Assembly (NCBI GenBank): GCA_001805055.1
Contig: MHDZ01000043.1
Span: forward strand, 1-53,256
Reading direction: 5' to 3'
From: Nitrospirae bacterium GWC2_57_13
Lineage (GTDB): Bacteria; Nitrospirota; UBA9217
DNA: 53,256 nucleotides
Shown in pieces: positions 17,059 to 25,488 of the stretch (position 1 is its first letter; every line of letters starts with the position of its first letter). The notes under the pieces are model-generated. The model was not told the DNA's origin. It searched no databases and saw only the letters and a list, made by a program, of their open reading frames with translations. The position numbers were made by a program, and so were the translations under genes.

Positions 17059-18852
17059 CTAGATCCCGTCAACTCCCCATACCTTATCCAGCGGCAGCGT
17101 GAACGTAAAGGTGCTCCCATACCCCTGCTCGCTCGTGGCCCAGATAGACCCTCCATGGTACTCCACGATCTGGCGGGTGATGGAGAGGCCGAGTCCTGTG
17201 CCCTGCTCCGTGTTCGTGAGCAAATCCCCCGAGCGGTGAAATTTTTCGAATATGTGATCAAGTTCGGACTGCGGGATGCCGACGCCCGTGTCGGACACCT
17301 CGACGACGATCCGGGGCCGGTCCATCTGTTCAAAAAATACATTGACCTGCACACGACCGCCCTGAGGCGTGAACTTGATGGCGTTGGACAGGATATTCGT
17401 CATTACCTGGATCAACCGGTCGCGATCGCCGGGGATCTCAGGCAGGTCCTGTCCGAACTTCATGGCGAGAGAAAGGCTTTTTGTATCAGCAAGGGACTGG
17501 ATGCCCGATACTGAGTCGCGCACCACCTGTTCGATGGACACTTTTGTGATGTGCCAGCTCAATTTCCCCGCCTCGATCTTCGTGAGATCCAGAATATCAT
17601 TGATCAGACGCGCAAGACGGTCAGTTTCCGTGTTAATGATCCCGAGAAGCTTCTTCTGGCGTTCGGCAGCCATGTTCGGCTTCATGAGAATGAGCTCCGC
17701 AAAGGCCTTGATGGAGGTGAGGGGGGTCCTGAGTTCGTGGGAAACGATGGAAATAAAATCTGACTTGAGGCGGTCGAGCTCCATCAGTTTTTTGTTCGCT
17801 TCTTCAAGTTCCCGGTTGGCGACGGCGAGGTTCTGGTTCGAGAACTGGAGCCGTTCATAGGCCCGGGTCAGGTTCTGCGTCTTCTCCGTGACCCGGAACT
17901 CAAGGTTTCGGTTGAGGTTCTCAAGTTCTGCCCGGTTCCTGTCCAACTCCTGCGCCATCCGGTCGAAGCTTTGCGACATGACGCCGATCTCGTCGTTCGA
18001 TATATGATGAGAGCGTGCTTTCAGGTTGCCCTGTTCGATTTCGCGGATCACGTGCACAATGCGGCCCAGAGGATCGGAGATGCTGGAGGCAAGCAGGATG
18101 CCGATCCCCGCGGCCATGACGATGGCGACGCCGGTGACCGTGAAGATCATGTTCTGCATCTGGTCCATCAGCGGCTGCACCAGCGCGATGCCGCCGAGCT
18201 GTATACCGAGTTCCGTGCTCATGCGCCGGTAGACGAGCTCGCCCAGGGCGATGAGCGGCGCGATGACCGTCGCGAGCAGGATCGCGACGAGCCGTGTCCT
18301 CGTGGTGATCTTGATCACTTTCGAGTCGTCGATGCGGATGTTCTTCGTTTTTTCGGCCAGGATCCCCCGGACCGGAAGCAGGAGCCGCTCGGTAAGAAAG
18401 AATGAGAAGAGAGGGAAAATGGACAGTCCGACGCCTGCGTAGAGGCCGAGCCGGATGTTCTCCCGCAGGGGAAGGTCCGCAACAAATCCCATATAGAGGC
18501 AGTCCAGCAGCACGATGATCTCATACCGGATCAGGATCGATGCGGAGTGGACCAGCGGAAGGTTCAATGTCCGGATGGTCGCAGCCGCGATGATGTCCTC
18601 GGGAGGCTCCAGGCCTCGTTCAAGGTAGAACGAGAGCATTTCGATGGGCCTGCACTCCCAACGGTCAATGAGGTAAAAGAGAGAGAGGAATCCGAGGGGA
18701 GCGAGGATCAGCATCGTGATGTTGACGTAGTGGAACAGATGGACCGCTGAGTAATTCATGTTGAAAATGATGTAGGGGATCAGCGTGGTGAAAATCATTG
18801 CCGCGATGAGCAATTCGCTGTAGGCAATTTTTTTTGAAACGTTCAGTTTCAT
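17059..18852 (-). CDS. multi-pass membrane histidine kinase with HAMP domain
   Basis: 597 residues. The N-terminal half holds several membrane helices (about 12-30, 43-62, 105-125, 135-155, 187-205 and 235-258) with no large periplasmic domain. A HAMP segment follows (about 258-310), then a long coiled coil (310-370), the phosphoacceptor box FISIVSHELRTPLTS (His near 382), and an ATPase domain with NILSNAIKF, DTGVGI and GTGLGL. The stimulus is probably membrane-related or intracellular. It is the last gene of a minus-strand signalling cluster with the receiver protein at 20936, though 208 bp separate it from the methyltransferase. Confidence 0.88.
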   Translation of the reverse strand: MKLNVSKKIAYSELLIAAMIFTTLIPYIIFNMNYSAVHLFHYVNITMLILAPLGFLSLFYLIDRWECRPIEMLSFYLERGLEPPEDIIAAATIRTLNLPLVHSASILIRYEIIVLLDCLYMGFVADLPLRENIRLGLYAGVGLSIFPLFSFFLTERLLLPVRGILAEKTKNIRIDDSKVIKITTRTRLVAILLATVIAPLIALGELVYRRMSTELGIQLGGIALVQPLMDQMQNMIFTVTGVAIVMAAGIGILLASSISDPLGRIVHVIREIEQGNLKARSHHISNDEIGVMSQSFDRMAQELDRNRAELENLNRNLEFRVTEKTQNLTRAYERLQFSNQNLAVANRELEEANKKLMELDRLKSDFISIVSHELRTPLTSIKAFAELILMKPNMAAERQKKLLGIINTETDRLARLINDILDLTKIEAGKLSWHITKVSIEQVVRDSVSGIQSLADTKSLSLAMKFGQDLPEIPGDRDRLIQVMTNILSNAIKFTPQGGRVQVNVFFEQMDRPRIVVEVSDTGVGIPQSELDHIFEKFHRSGDLLTNTEQGTGLGLSITRQIVEYHGGSIWATSEQGYGSTFTFTLPLDKVWGVDGI

Positions 18853-19060
18853 AATCGGGGACCTTCGCGCTAAGAGGAGAAACTGTTCCGAAACCGGTCA
18901 TGCTCTGCCCGCAGGTTGGCAGGCTGAAAGTGAAACAGGGGAATTGGAATATAACAAAACTCTTGTCGATGCGGTGTATCTGAGATCCCGGAAAAGCCCC
19001 CGGATGATTTTTCGGAGGCAGTTCGAATCGCGGTGTGTCCAGAGTTCCGGCCTGTCCGGG

Positions 19061-20224
19061 TCAGGGGAACAGCAACTGGATAGCGGACCGGCGGACATCA
19101 TCGACGGCGATCCCGGCGCCTGCAAGCATCGCGGCGTCGGCGGTCAGAAGCTCCTTTGCCGTCGTAATGCCATGCTGCGCCAGGAAGCTCCTGTTCGACG
19201 GGTTCAGGATTGACAGACGGCCGATAGGCATGTCCGTGGTCGACGTGTACATCGCGATCAGTCTTGATTCTCCCAGGATGATCGGGAGGCTCGCGTAATA
19301 TTTTATGCCAACTTCTTGAATCAAGACGTCCGCGTCGGCCAGGGTGAAGAATCCTGTGTAGTCGGAGAAGAGCGTCGAGAGCAGCACGTCCACGGCGTGG
19401 GTGCCGAGGGTGTTCGTCATCACCTGGTTGAAGAAGACCCCGAACCGTGATATGCGGATCATCTCGCGTAGAAAGGTCTCACGCTTTTTGACGGGCAGGA
19501 AGTGGAATAAGTTGACGGCATAGACCCAGTCATAGGCGCTGTCCTTGAACCGTTCGAGGTTTGTCACATCTCCCTGCTGAAGCTCGATCTGGTCCTGGAG
19601 GCCCGCCTCCCTGTTTTTTCGTGATCCGAGCTCAATGGTATGGGGATTGATGTCCACGCCTGTTGCGCTGACACCGGGGCAGGATTTTACCGTTTCGCGC
19701 AGTACCGAGCCGTCGCCGCATCCGAGGTCAAGGATCGTATGGCCGCCGGACAGGCCCGACCACTTGAAGAAGCCTGCTGAGGCGCGCGAGAGCTGCGATG
19801 CCACCCGGGGGATATAATCTCTGCTGATCTTTCCCTTGGTGATGCTGTCCAGCCCCATGCCCTTCTGATAGACATCGCGGGAACGCTGGATGGCCGTCGT
19901 GAAATAGCTGACCATATTATGGATGCCGAGAAGATCGGGCGCAGGGGTGTCTTTCCTGAGCAGAGCGCCTTTCGGTGTCAGGACAAAGCCGCCTTCCTTT
20001 GCAGCCACGTATCCGCCGGCAATGCCGAAGCGAAGCCAGCGGCTGACCCGCGTGATATCGTAGCCCAGGTGTCCGGACAGTTCTTCGGCGGAAACGGGCG
20101 TCTCCGGTGATAAATTGTCGAAAAAGCCGACCTCCAGACCCTGGATCGTCGTGAGCGCCGCGGTGGCGTGGGTGAGCATTGTCACGAATTCAGCGGAATA
20201 TTTTTTAATGTCGTCCTGATCCAT
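19061..20224 (-). CDS. class I SAM-dependent methyltransferase with winged-helix N-terminus
   Basis: 387 residues using the ATG at 20224, which has AAGGA 8-9 bases upstream; a longer reading lacks a ribosome site. The N-terminal part (about 20-95: VGFFDNL, VSAEELSGHLGYDITRVSRWLR, FVLTPKGALL) is the winged-helix dimerisation domain of O-methyltransferases. The Rossmann domain carries SAM motif I ILDLGCGDGSVLRE (about 164-177) and VDINPHT (190-196). The last 60 residues, with LAQHGITTAKELL and DAAMLAGAGIAVDDVRR, look like a helix-hairpin-helix/SAM-like tail. It is probably a small-molecule methyltransferase with unknown acceptor. It lies in one unit with the receiver and TPR genes. Confidence 0.8.
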   Translation of the reverse strand: MDQDDIKKYSAEFVTMLTHATAALTTIQGLEVGFFDNLSPETPVSAEELSGHLGYDITRVSRWLRFGIAGGYVAAKEGGFVLTPKGALLRKDTPAPDLLGIHNMVSYFTTAIQRSRDVYQKGMGLDSITKGKISRDYIPRVASQLSRASAGFFKWSGLSGGHTILDLGCGDGSVLRETVKSCPGVSATGVDINPHTIELGSRKNREAGLQDQIELQQGDVTNLERFKDSAYDWVYAVNLFHFLPVKKRETFLREMIRISRFGVFFNQVMTNTLGTHAVDVLLSTLFSDYTGFFTLADADVLIQEVGIKYYASLPIILGESRLIAMYTSTTDMPIGRLSILNPSNRSFLAQHGITTAKELLTADAAMLAGAGIAVDDVRRSAIQLLFP

Positions 20225-20255
20225 GCGCAATCCTTCTCCGTGTAGCAAGCCGGTG

Positions 20256-20930
20256 CTACTGTTTCAAAAAAAGCATTCTTGCAACCATGATGCCATAGAA
20301 CAGCCAGACAGCGCCGATGACCCCCCAGACCACCGCGCTGAGGGTTTTGAGCGAGCCTTCATCGGACCGCTTGTCCTGTTTACGCAAATCGGCGTCGCGA
20401 GCGCGAGCGTTCTCGTAAAAAGCCTTGAACGGCCCATGGCGTTCGGGTGAGATCTCATACAGGCGGGCAATAAGTATGGCGTCGGGACTGAGCGAAAAGG
20501 GGAACTGATAGGAGATGTTTATGGAAGGGACGCTCGAAACAACCTTCGCCATTGCGTCGGGAGCGGTTTTATCGATCAGGGTTTCGTAACAGGCGGCGAG
20601 ATGCTGCTGAACGGACTGCTTGAAGGCCCTGAAGGGCCGCCGCTTCTCGAACTTGGCGTGAATGAAACAGGTCTCGAAGCAGGTTACTGCCTGGTCGAAC
20701 TCTTTCAGGAACTCATAGCACCTGCCTTCCAGAAAGAGAGTATTGGCGAGACCGGAGATGCCATGTTGAAGGGGTCTCAGAAAAGGATGTCCGCGGGCAT
20801 CGAAGCGGCGGAAGAAATCCTCTCCGCGCCGAAGCTTCTCGAGGGCCTGTTCATAGTGGCCCTGCTGAAAAAGAGCATGCCCGGAATAATACAGCTCATC
20901 GGCAATCTGCCATTTCGACATTCTCGGCAT
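20256..20930 (-). CDS. TPR-like protein with C-terminal membrane anchor
   Basis: 224 residues, unrecognised beyond its architecture. Residues 5-125 contain helical pairs of TPR type (YSGHALFQQGHYEQALEKL; FLEGRCYEFLKEFDQAVTCF; LAACYETLID). A single hydrophobic helix near the C-terminus (about 199-219) makes it a tail-anchored inner-membrane protein with the TPR part in the cytoplasm. The start lies 5 bp after the stop of the receiver-domain gene, so the two are co-translated. It may tether the receiver protein to the membrane near the kinase at 17059; this is inference. Confidence 0.75.
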   Translation of the reverse strand: MPRMSKWQIADELYYSGHALFQQGHYEQALEKLRRGEDFFRRFDARGHPFLRPLQHGISGLANTLFLEGRCYEFLKEFDQAVTCFETCFIHAKFEKRRPFRAFKQSVQQHLAACYETLIDKTAPDAMAKVVSSVPSINISYQFPFSLSPDAILIARLYEISPERHGPFKAFYENARARDADLRKQDKRSDEGSLKTLSAVVWGVIGAVWLFYGIMVARMLFLKQ

Positions 20931-20935
20931 CAGGT

Positions 20936-21310
20936 TTATTGCGCGCCCAGGATGTTCTTGATCTTTGTCAGGATTTCCATGGGGCTGAAAGGTTTGACGA
21001 TGTACTCATCAGCTCCCACTTCCTTTCCGCGCTCCTGCTCGGCAACCTGGCCCTTTGCCGTGAGCATGATGACGTAGGTCTTTTTGAGTTCGGGATCGTT
21101 CTTGACGGTGCGGCAGACATCATACCCGTTCATTTCGGGCATCATGATGTCGAGGAACAGGATGTGGGGGCGAAATTCACGCACTTTCCTGAGCGCGTCG
21201 GCCCCGTCCTTGGCGAGTGTTAATTTATAACCTTCGTCTTCCAGCAGATACGTGAGTGCTTCCCGGATGTTCTCGTTGTCATCGGCAATAAGTATTTTTT
21301 TCTGTTCCAT
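20936..21310 (-). CDS. single-domain response regulator (CheY-like receiver)
   Basis: A 124-residue stand-alone receiver domain. Asp10/Asp11 form the acidic pocket, Asp54 (LFLDIMMPEM) is the phospho-acceptor, the MLTAKG segment supplies the conserved Thr, and VKPFSP the conserved Lys. There is no output domain, so it signals by binding a partner or acts in a phosphorelay. First gene of a minus-strand operon with the TPR protein and methyltransferase, with a clear promoter upstream. Confidence 0.93.
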   Translation of the reverse strand: MEQKKILIADDNENIREALTYLLEDEGYKLTLAKDGADALRKVREFRPHILFLDIMMPEMNGYDVCRTVKNDPELKKTYVIMLTAKGQVAEQERGKEVGADEYIVKPFSPMEILTKIKNILGAQ

Positions 21311-21343
21311 AGCACCGCCATCGATTAGAGTTAGGATGAAAAA

Positions 21344-21372
21344 ATGGTAACCGTAAAACTGGATTTTGTCAA
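21344..21372 (-). promoter_or_regulatory. sigma-70 promoter of the receiver-TPR-methyltransferase operon
   Basis: On the minus strand TTGACA (21372-21367), 17 bp, TACCAT (21349-21344). It lies about 35 bp upstream of the start codon. Confidence 0.65.
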
Positions 21373-21408
21373 GGAAGTTTCCGTTTATTTAACGGCCCGT
21401 CGGCGGAT

Positions 21409-21446
21409 AGAGGAACAGTCCCCCTGTGCGATGGGGACTGTCCCTC
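21409..21446. repeat. GGGACAGTCCCC palindrome, diverged copy 6
   Basis: The left arm reads GGAACAGTCCCC (one change) and the right arm GGGGACTGTCCCTCT. The loop sequence differs completely from the other copies, showing that the arms, not the loop, are conserved. Confidence 0.75.
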
Positions 21447-21508
21447 TGCGAAAGGACTATGACGATAACCGCGGAAAGACCAGAAAAAATAGTCAAGTAA
21501 AGTAAAAG

Positions 21509-21537
21509 TTGAAAACGGAGGCCCCCTGGTGTACAAT
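21509..21537 (+). promoter_or_regulatory. sigma-70 promoter for tldD
   Basis: TTGAAA (21509-21514), 17 bp, TACAAT (21532-21537). Confidence 0.6.
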
Positions 21538-21625
21538 ATGCTGGTTTGTGATGCATGCAGGAGCGTGATGAGGCTGAATGTTTTCCCTGCGTCGACCCGG
21601 GGTGCGCGCCAGGAGGAAGATCGCA

Positions 21626-23020
21626 TTGCTTGAGATAGACTATGATGCAGTGCTGAGCAAAATACTGGCACGGGGGGGGGATTTTGCCGATCTGTATGTT
21701 GAACAGGGCGAGCCTTTTTCCATCCTCTGCGAGGAAGACCGGATCGAAAAGGTGGTTTCCGGCAGGGATTGGGGCGTTGGAGTCCGGCTGGTCACGGGAG
21801 GAAAGACAGCCTATGCTTACACGAATGACCTTACCACGGCATCGCTCAACGAACTGGCCGAAGCAGTAGGAAGGGCCGCGGCAGCGTCAAAAGACCCGTC
21901 CTGCGTCCCGATGCTGAATCTAACGAGGAAACGGCCTTCCGCCGATCTTCCCGTTCTTCGACCTCCCCGGGCCACAGACACCGCGAGCAAGGTGGCCCTG
22001 GTTATGGGCGCTAATGCGACAGCACGGGCTGTTGATCGGCGTATTCGGCAGGTGATGGTGGTCTATCGGGAAAATCTTCAAGGTGTGACGATCGCAGGCT
22101 CTGACGGGTTCATTGCAGGGGATGAGCGGACCTATGTGACCGCCTTCGTGCAGGTGATCGCGGCAGAAGGGGGCGTTGTCCAGACAGCTTATGAACCGGT
22201 GGGTGGATTCTGCGGTATGGAGCTGTTCGACGCGTCATCGCTCGAAGCAGCAGCTCAGCGGGCTGCGCAGCGGGCCGTCCTGATGCTCGGCGCTCGCAGG
22301 GCGCCGGCAGGCAAGATGGCCGTTGTCCTGTCGTCCGAGGCCGGCGGCACCATGATCCATGAGGCGGTGGGACACGGCCTGGAGGCGGACCTTGCCCAGT
22401 CAGGCCTGTCGATCTATTCAGGCAAGCTGGGTGCACAGATAGCGTCATCGTTGATCACCGTGATCGATGATGCCACGCTTCCAGGAAAGCGGGGTTCCTT
22501 CCGCTTTGATGACGAGGGAACGGCTGCGCAGCGGACCGTTCTTGTCGAAAAGGGGATACTCAGGTCCTTTCTCTACGATCGTCTGACTGCCATGAAAGAC
22601 GGTGCTCGTTCTACAGGGAACGGCCGGCGCGAGTCCTACCGTCATCGACCGATCCCCCGCATGTCGAACACGTATATCGCTCCCGGCGACACGGATCCCG
22701 GCGACATCCTTCGTGATACGCCCTGCGGCCTGTATGTGCGAAAGATGGGAGGCGGCCAGGTGAACACCGTGAACGGCGATTTCGTCTTCGAGGTCAGCGA
22801 AGGATATCTGATAGAAAACGGCAGCATCGGCGAGCCTGTGCGGGGGGCAACGCTGACGGGGAACGGTCCCCGGGTGCTGATGTCTATCGATAAGGTTGGG
22901 TCTGATCTGGGTTTCGCGATCGGCACCTGCGGTAAGGATGGGCAGGGCGCGCCGGTGAGCGACGCCCAGCCGACGCTCCGGATACCCGATATCGTAGTTG
23001 GCGGCGAAGTACGGCAGTGA
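21626..23020 (+). CDS. tldD: TldD metalloprotease subunit
   Basis: Zn-dependent protease half of the TldD/TldE heterodimer, which degrades unfolded or modified peptides in the cytoplasm. I place the start at TTG 21626 (464 aa) because AGGAGGA (21611-21617) lies 8 bp upstream and the protein then opens as expected (LLEIDYDAVLSKILARGGDFADLYVE). The in-frame ATG at 21578 adds 16 Arg-rich residues and has no ribosome site. The metal site HEAVGHGLEAD (His245 and His249/250 region with the TTG start) is intact. Its partner TldE/PmbA is not adjacent but lies at 43760. Confidence 0.9.
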   Translation: MLEIDYDAVLSKILARGGDFADLYVEQGEPFSILCEEDRIEKVVSGRDWGVGVRLVTGGKTAYAYTNDLTTASLNELAEAVGRAAAASKDPSCVPMLNLTRKRPSADLPVLRPPRATDTASKVALVMGANATARAVDRRIRQVMVVYRENLQGVTIAGSDGFIAGDERTYVTAFVQVIAAEGGVVQTAYEPVGGFCGMELFDASSLEAAAQRAAQRAVLMLGARRAPAGKMAVVLSSEAGGTMIHEAVGHGLEADLAQSGLSIYSGKLGAQIASSLITVIDDATLPGKRGSFRFDDEGTAAQRTVLVEKGILRSFLYDRLTAMKDGARSTGNGRRESYRHRPIPRMSNTYIAPGDTDPGDILRDTPCGLYVRKMGGGQVNTVNGDFVFEVSEGYLIENGSIGEPVRGATLTGNGPRVLMSIDKVGSDLGFAIGTCGKDGQGAPVSDAQPTLRIPDIVVGGEVRQ

Positions 23021-23050
23021 GGAGGACCGGGGCGAACGAGGCCCCTGCTT

Positions 23051-24784
23051 ATGTTTGTCTTTATCAGGAAGCGGCTTGAGTTCAAGATCATCATCGCGCT
23101 GGCGTTCATTATCGGGTGCGTGATCGGCGTTTTTACCTACGTGGACATCCGGATCATGCGCGAAGACACGGTTCGTTCGCTGGAACAAAGCCTCAAGGTG
23201 CTTGCCACAGCCGTGAAGGGAAGTGTGAACGCGGCCATGGAGCGCGGTCACCATGAAGACGTTCAGCGCATCATGGAAGAGGTGAAGATCCCCTCTGTCA
23301 TCGACCGGATATTGATCTATAACGCGCAGGGCAGGGCGCTGCGCTGTTCCGTTGATGCAGGCTCTGTGCACGAGGATTCCGTCGACATGGACGTCGATCC
23401 GTCCATTATGCAGGCAGTTTCGGAGAGCGATCAGACGGAGTTTCACGCTGCCGGCGGTCGGTACTCGTTATCCTACTTTTCGGCAATAGTGAACCGGCCC
23501 CAGTGCTACCGCTGCCACGGGAAAGAGGATAGGCTCAACGGGATACTGAGAATAGATTTTTCATTGCAGGACGTGGAACACGTGATCAAGGCCCGCCGGA
23601 ACCGCATCCTGCTGCTCACGGCGGTCATGATCGCTTCGCTCACCGCTGCGCTGGCTCTTCTGCTCCGGCACATCGTGCATCGGCCCGTGCGGGAACTGAG
23701 AAGGGCCATGTCACGCGCCGAAGCAGGCGAGGAGCAGCCTTTGCTTTCCATGACGGGCGATGACGAACTCGCTGACCTCAAGAAGGGATTCGTTGCCATG
23801 ATGGGCCGCATCGCCTCCCTGCATGAAATGAACATCCAGAAAGAGAAGGAACTTGCCAGGAGCCAGGAAACGGCACGGTTCCGAGCTGAGCTTCAGACCA
23901 TGTTCGACGCCATGCCTGACGGCGTCATCCTGGCCGATCGCAACCTCAGGATCATCCAGAGCAATCCCCGTGCCCATGATCTTTTGCCCGGTCTTGACGC
24001 AGCCGAAGGCCGCATTGACCCCGAGCGCATGAAGCAGGCCGGCTGCCCTCATTACGGGATCCAGAAGGCGCTAAAGCAGGGAGGGATCTGCGAGCACCAG
24101 TGCCGCATATCGCTGCCCAACGGTGAATATCGTTATCTGCACAGCATCTGCGCGCCCATCCCAGATGAGGGCGGAGAAGGTTATGTGGTGGAGGTGATCC
24201 GCGACATTACCGACCGGGTCAGGACGGAGCGGGAGCTGGAGGAGAAGACGGCCGAACTCCAGGCCGCCAACCGGCTGCTTTCGAAGGTGGCGGTCACGGA
24301 CGGCCTCACCCAGGTATACAATCGCAGGCATTTCGATGAACTGCTCTTCAAGGAGATCAAACGGTTCAAGCGCAGAAAATATGCCTATCTTTCGCTCATG
24401 ATGCTCGACATCGATCACTTCAAGCGTTTGAACGATGAATACGGCCATCTGACCGGCGATATCGTACTGCGCGACGTTGCCAAGATGCTGCGGGAAGGCG
24501 TGCGGGAAACGGACACGATCGCCCGCTACGGCGGCGAAGAGTTCATCATCGTGCTGCCGGACACGCACCTTGACGGTGCGGAGTATAAGGCGGAAAAGAT
24601 CAGAAATAACATCGAAAAGAAAGAATTCCCTGGACAGAAGGGACCCGTGCATATTACAATCAGCATCGGCGTGGCCGCCTATCGTACGGGCGAACCCCAG
24701 GACCTGATTCGGTCGGCCGATGAAGCGCTGTATCGCGCAAAGCATGAGGGTAGGAACAGGGTGATCACGGACAGAAGCAGCTGA
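23051..24784 (+). CDS. membrane diguanylate cyclase with periplasmic haem motif, HAMP and PAS
   Basis: 577-residue enzyme that makes c-di-GMP from two GTP. TM1 is about 11-32. The periplasmic sensor (33-184) carries CYRCH at 152-156, a c-type haem motif. TM2 is about 185-206, HAMP about 207-262, and a PAS domain about 275-392 with several Cys (332, 347, 351, 367). The GGDEF domain (410-577) has GGEEF at 494-498 and an intact inhibitory I-site RETD at 485-488, five residues before it. It should be active and product-inhibited. It starts 30 bp after tldD and is probably co-transcribed. Redox or gas sensing through the haem is inferred. Confidence 0.92.
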   Translation: MFVFIRKRLEFKIIIALAFIIGCVIGVFTYVDIRIMREDTVRSLEQSLKVLATAVKGSVNAAMERGHHEDVQRIMEEVKIPSVIDRILIYNAQGRALRCSVDAGSVHEDSVDMDVDPSIMQAVSESDQTEFHAAGGRYSLSYFSAIVNRPQCYRCHGKEDRLNGILRIDFSLQDVEHVIKARRNRILLLTAVMIASLTAALALLLRHIVHRPVRELRRAMSRAEAGEEQPLLSMTGDDELADLKKGFVAMMGRIASLHEMNIQKEKELARSQETARFRAELQTMFDAMPDGVILADRNLRIIQSNPRAHDLLPGLDAAEGRIDPERMKQAGCPHYGIQKALKQGGICEHQCRISLPNGEYRYLHSICAPIPDEGGEGYVVEVIRDITDRVRTERELEEKTAELQAANRLLSKVAVTDGLTQVYNRRHFDELLFKEIKRFKRRKYAYLSLMMLDIDHFKRLNDEYGHLTGDIVLRDVAKMLREGVRETDTIARYGGEEFIIVLPDTHLDGAEYKAEKIRNNIEKKEFPGQKGPVHITISIGVAAYRTGEPQDLIRSADEALYRAKHEGRNRVITDRSS

Positions 24785-24841
24785 CGCTGAAGGGCGGCCT
24801 GACGCGGAAGAACGGAGTTTTATGATATTTCTCTTCAGAAC

Positions 24842-24869
24842 TTGACATGTTTGTTCGAATGCTTATAAC
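24842..24869 (+). promoter_or_regulatory. sigma-70 promoter for the mogA/moaB-like gene
   Basis: TTGACA (24842-24847), 16 bp, TATAAC (24864-24869). The leader then crosses an AT-rich dispersed repeat (24899-24932). Confidence 0.7.
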
Positions 24870-24898
24870 ATCATGGCCTTCGGCCGTACACAAAGTTT

Positions 24899-24932
24899 GC
24901 AATTTGAAATTTTCAATTTCCAATTTTCAATT
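24899..24932. repeat. AT-rich dispersed repeat, reverse-complement copy
   Basis: It is built from CAATTT/TTCAATTTCCAATTTTCAATT units, the reverse complement of the tract at 5994-6036. It lies in the leader of the next gene. Confidence 0.45.
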
Positions 24933-24947
24933 GCGGCCGGAGGCCGC
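24933..24947 (+). promoter_or_regulatory. hairpin covering the ribosome binding site
   Basis: GCGGCC-GGA-GGCCGC is a 6-bp GC-only stem with a 3-base loop. The Shine-Dalgarno GGAGG (24939-24943) lies in its loop and 3' arm, 7 bases before the ATG, so folding would hide it. Confidence 0.5.
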
Positions 24948-24950
24948 GCT

Positions 24951-25442
24951 ATGATCCGTGCTGCCATACTTACGCTCAGCGATCGGGGCTCGGAAGGCCT
25001 GCGGGAGGACGAGAGCGGAAAGCTCATCGCGCAGCTGCTCGGCAGGATTGAAGCTGATGTCAGCCATGCCGAGATACTGCCTGACGACGGGCCGCTGATC
25101 GTGTCGGCCCTCAGGAAGCTCGCCGATTCCGGAACCATCGATCTCATCGTGACCACCGGCGGCACCGGCGTGTCGCCCCGCGATGTGACACCCGAAGCGA
25201 CGCGCGAAGTGATCGACCGGGAACTGCCGGGAATGGCCGAAGCAATGCGCGCCGAAAGCATGAAGCAGACACCCCATGCCATGCTGTCGCGGGCTGTAGC
25301 AGGGGTCAGGGGCAGGACCCTCATCATCAACCTGCCGGGAAGTCCCCGGGCCGTACGGGAGAACCTGTCCGTAGTGCTTCCTGCCCTTACCCATGCGATC
25401 AGGAAGATCCAGGGCGACAAAGCCGACTGCGGGAGTAAATAA
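24951..25442 (+). CDS. mog: MogA/MoaB-family molybdopterin adenylyltransferase-like protein
   Basis: 163 residues beginning at ATG 24951, where the family sequence starts (MIRAAILTLSDRGSEGLREDESG); the longer open frame upstream is a repeat. It activates molybdopterin by adenylation before metal insertion. Signature motifs: LSDRGS, TTGGTGVSPRDVTPEAT (about 64-80, the nucleotide-binding loop), and INLPGSPRAVRENL (about 125-138). No other molybdenum-cofactor gene is adjacent. MogA and MoaB cannot be separated on sequence alone. Confidence 0.9.
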   Translation: MIRAAILTLSDRGSEGLREDESGKLIAQLLGRIEADVSHAEILPDDGPLIVSALRKLADSGTIDLIVTTGGTGVSPRDVTPEATREVIDRELPGMAEAMRAESMKQTPHAMLSRAVAGVRGRTLIINLPGSPRAVRENLSVVLPALTHAIRKIQGDKADCGSK

Positions 25443-25488
25443 AAGATACGGTTCTTAACTTCATCGCTCCATAATTCAAGGAGGGCTC

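Larger units (their letters stand above)
21311..21625. other. 315-bp intergenic region with divergent promoters and a repeat
   Basis: It holds the minus-strand promoter of the receiver gene (21344-21372), a diverged GGGACAGTCCC palindrome (21409-21446), the plus-strand promoter of tldD (21509-21537) and its ribosome site (21611-21617). No other gene is seen. Confidence 0.6.

Noticed and set aside
22445-23446. 333-codon minus-strand frame across the tldD-cyclase junction
   Set aside because: It spans two real genes on the other strand and resembles neither.
24873-24950. Longer start of the mog gene at 24873
   Set aside because: The extra 26 codons translate an AT-rich dispersed repeat; the family begins at MIRAAILTLSD and the ribosome site lies just before 24951.
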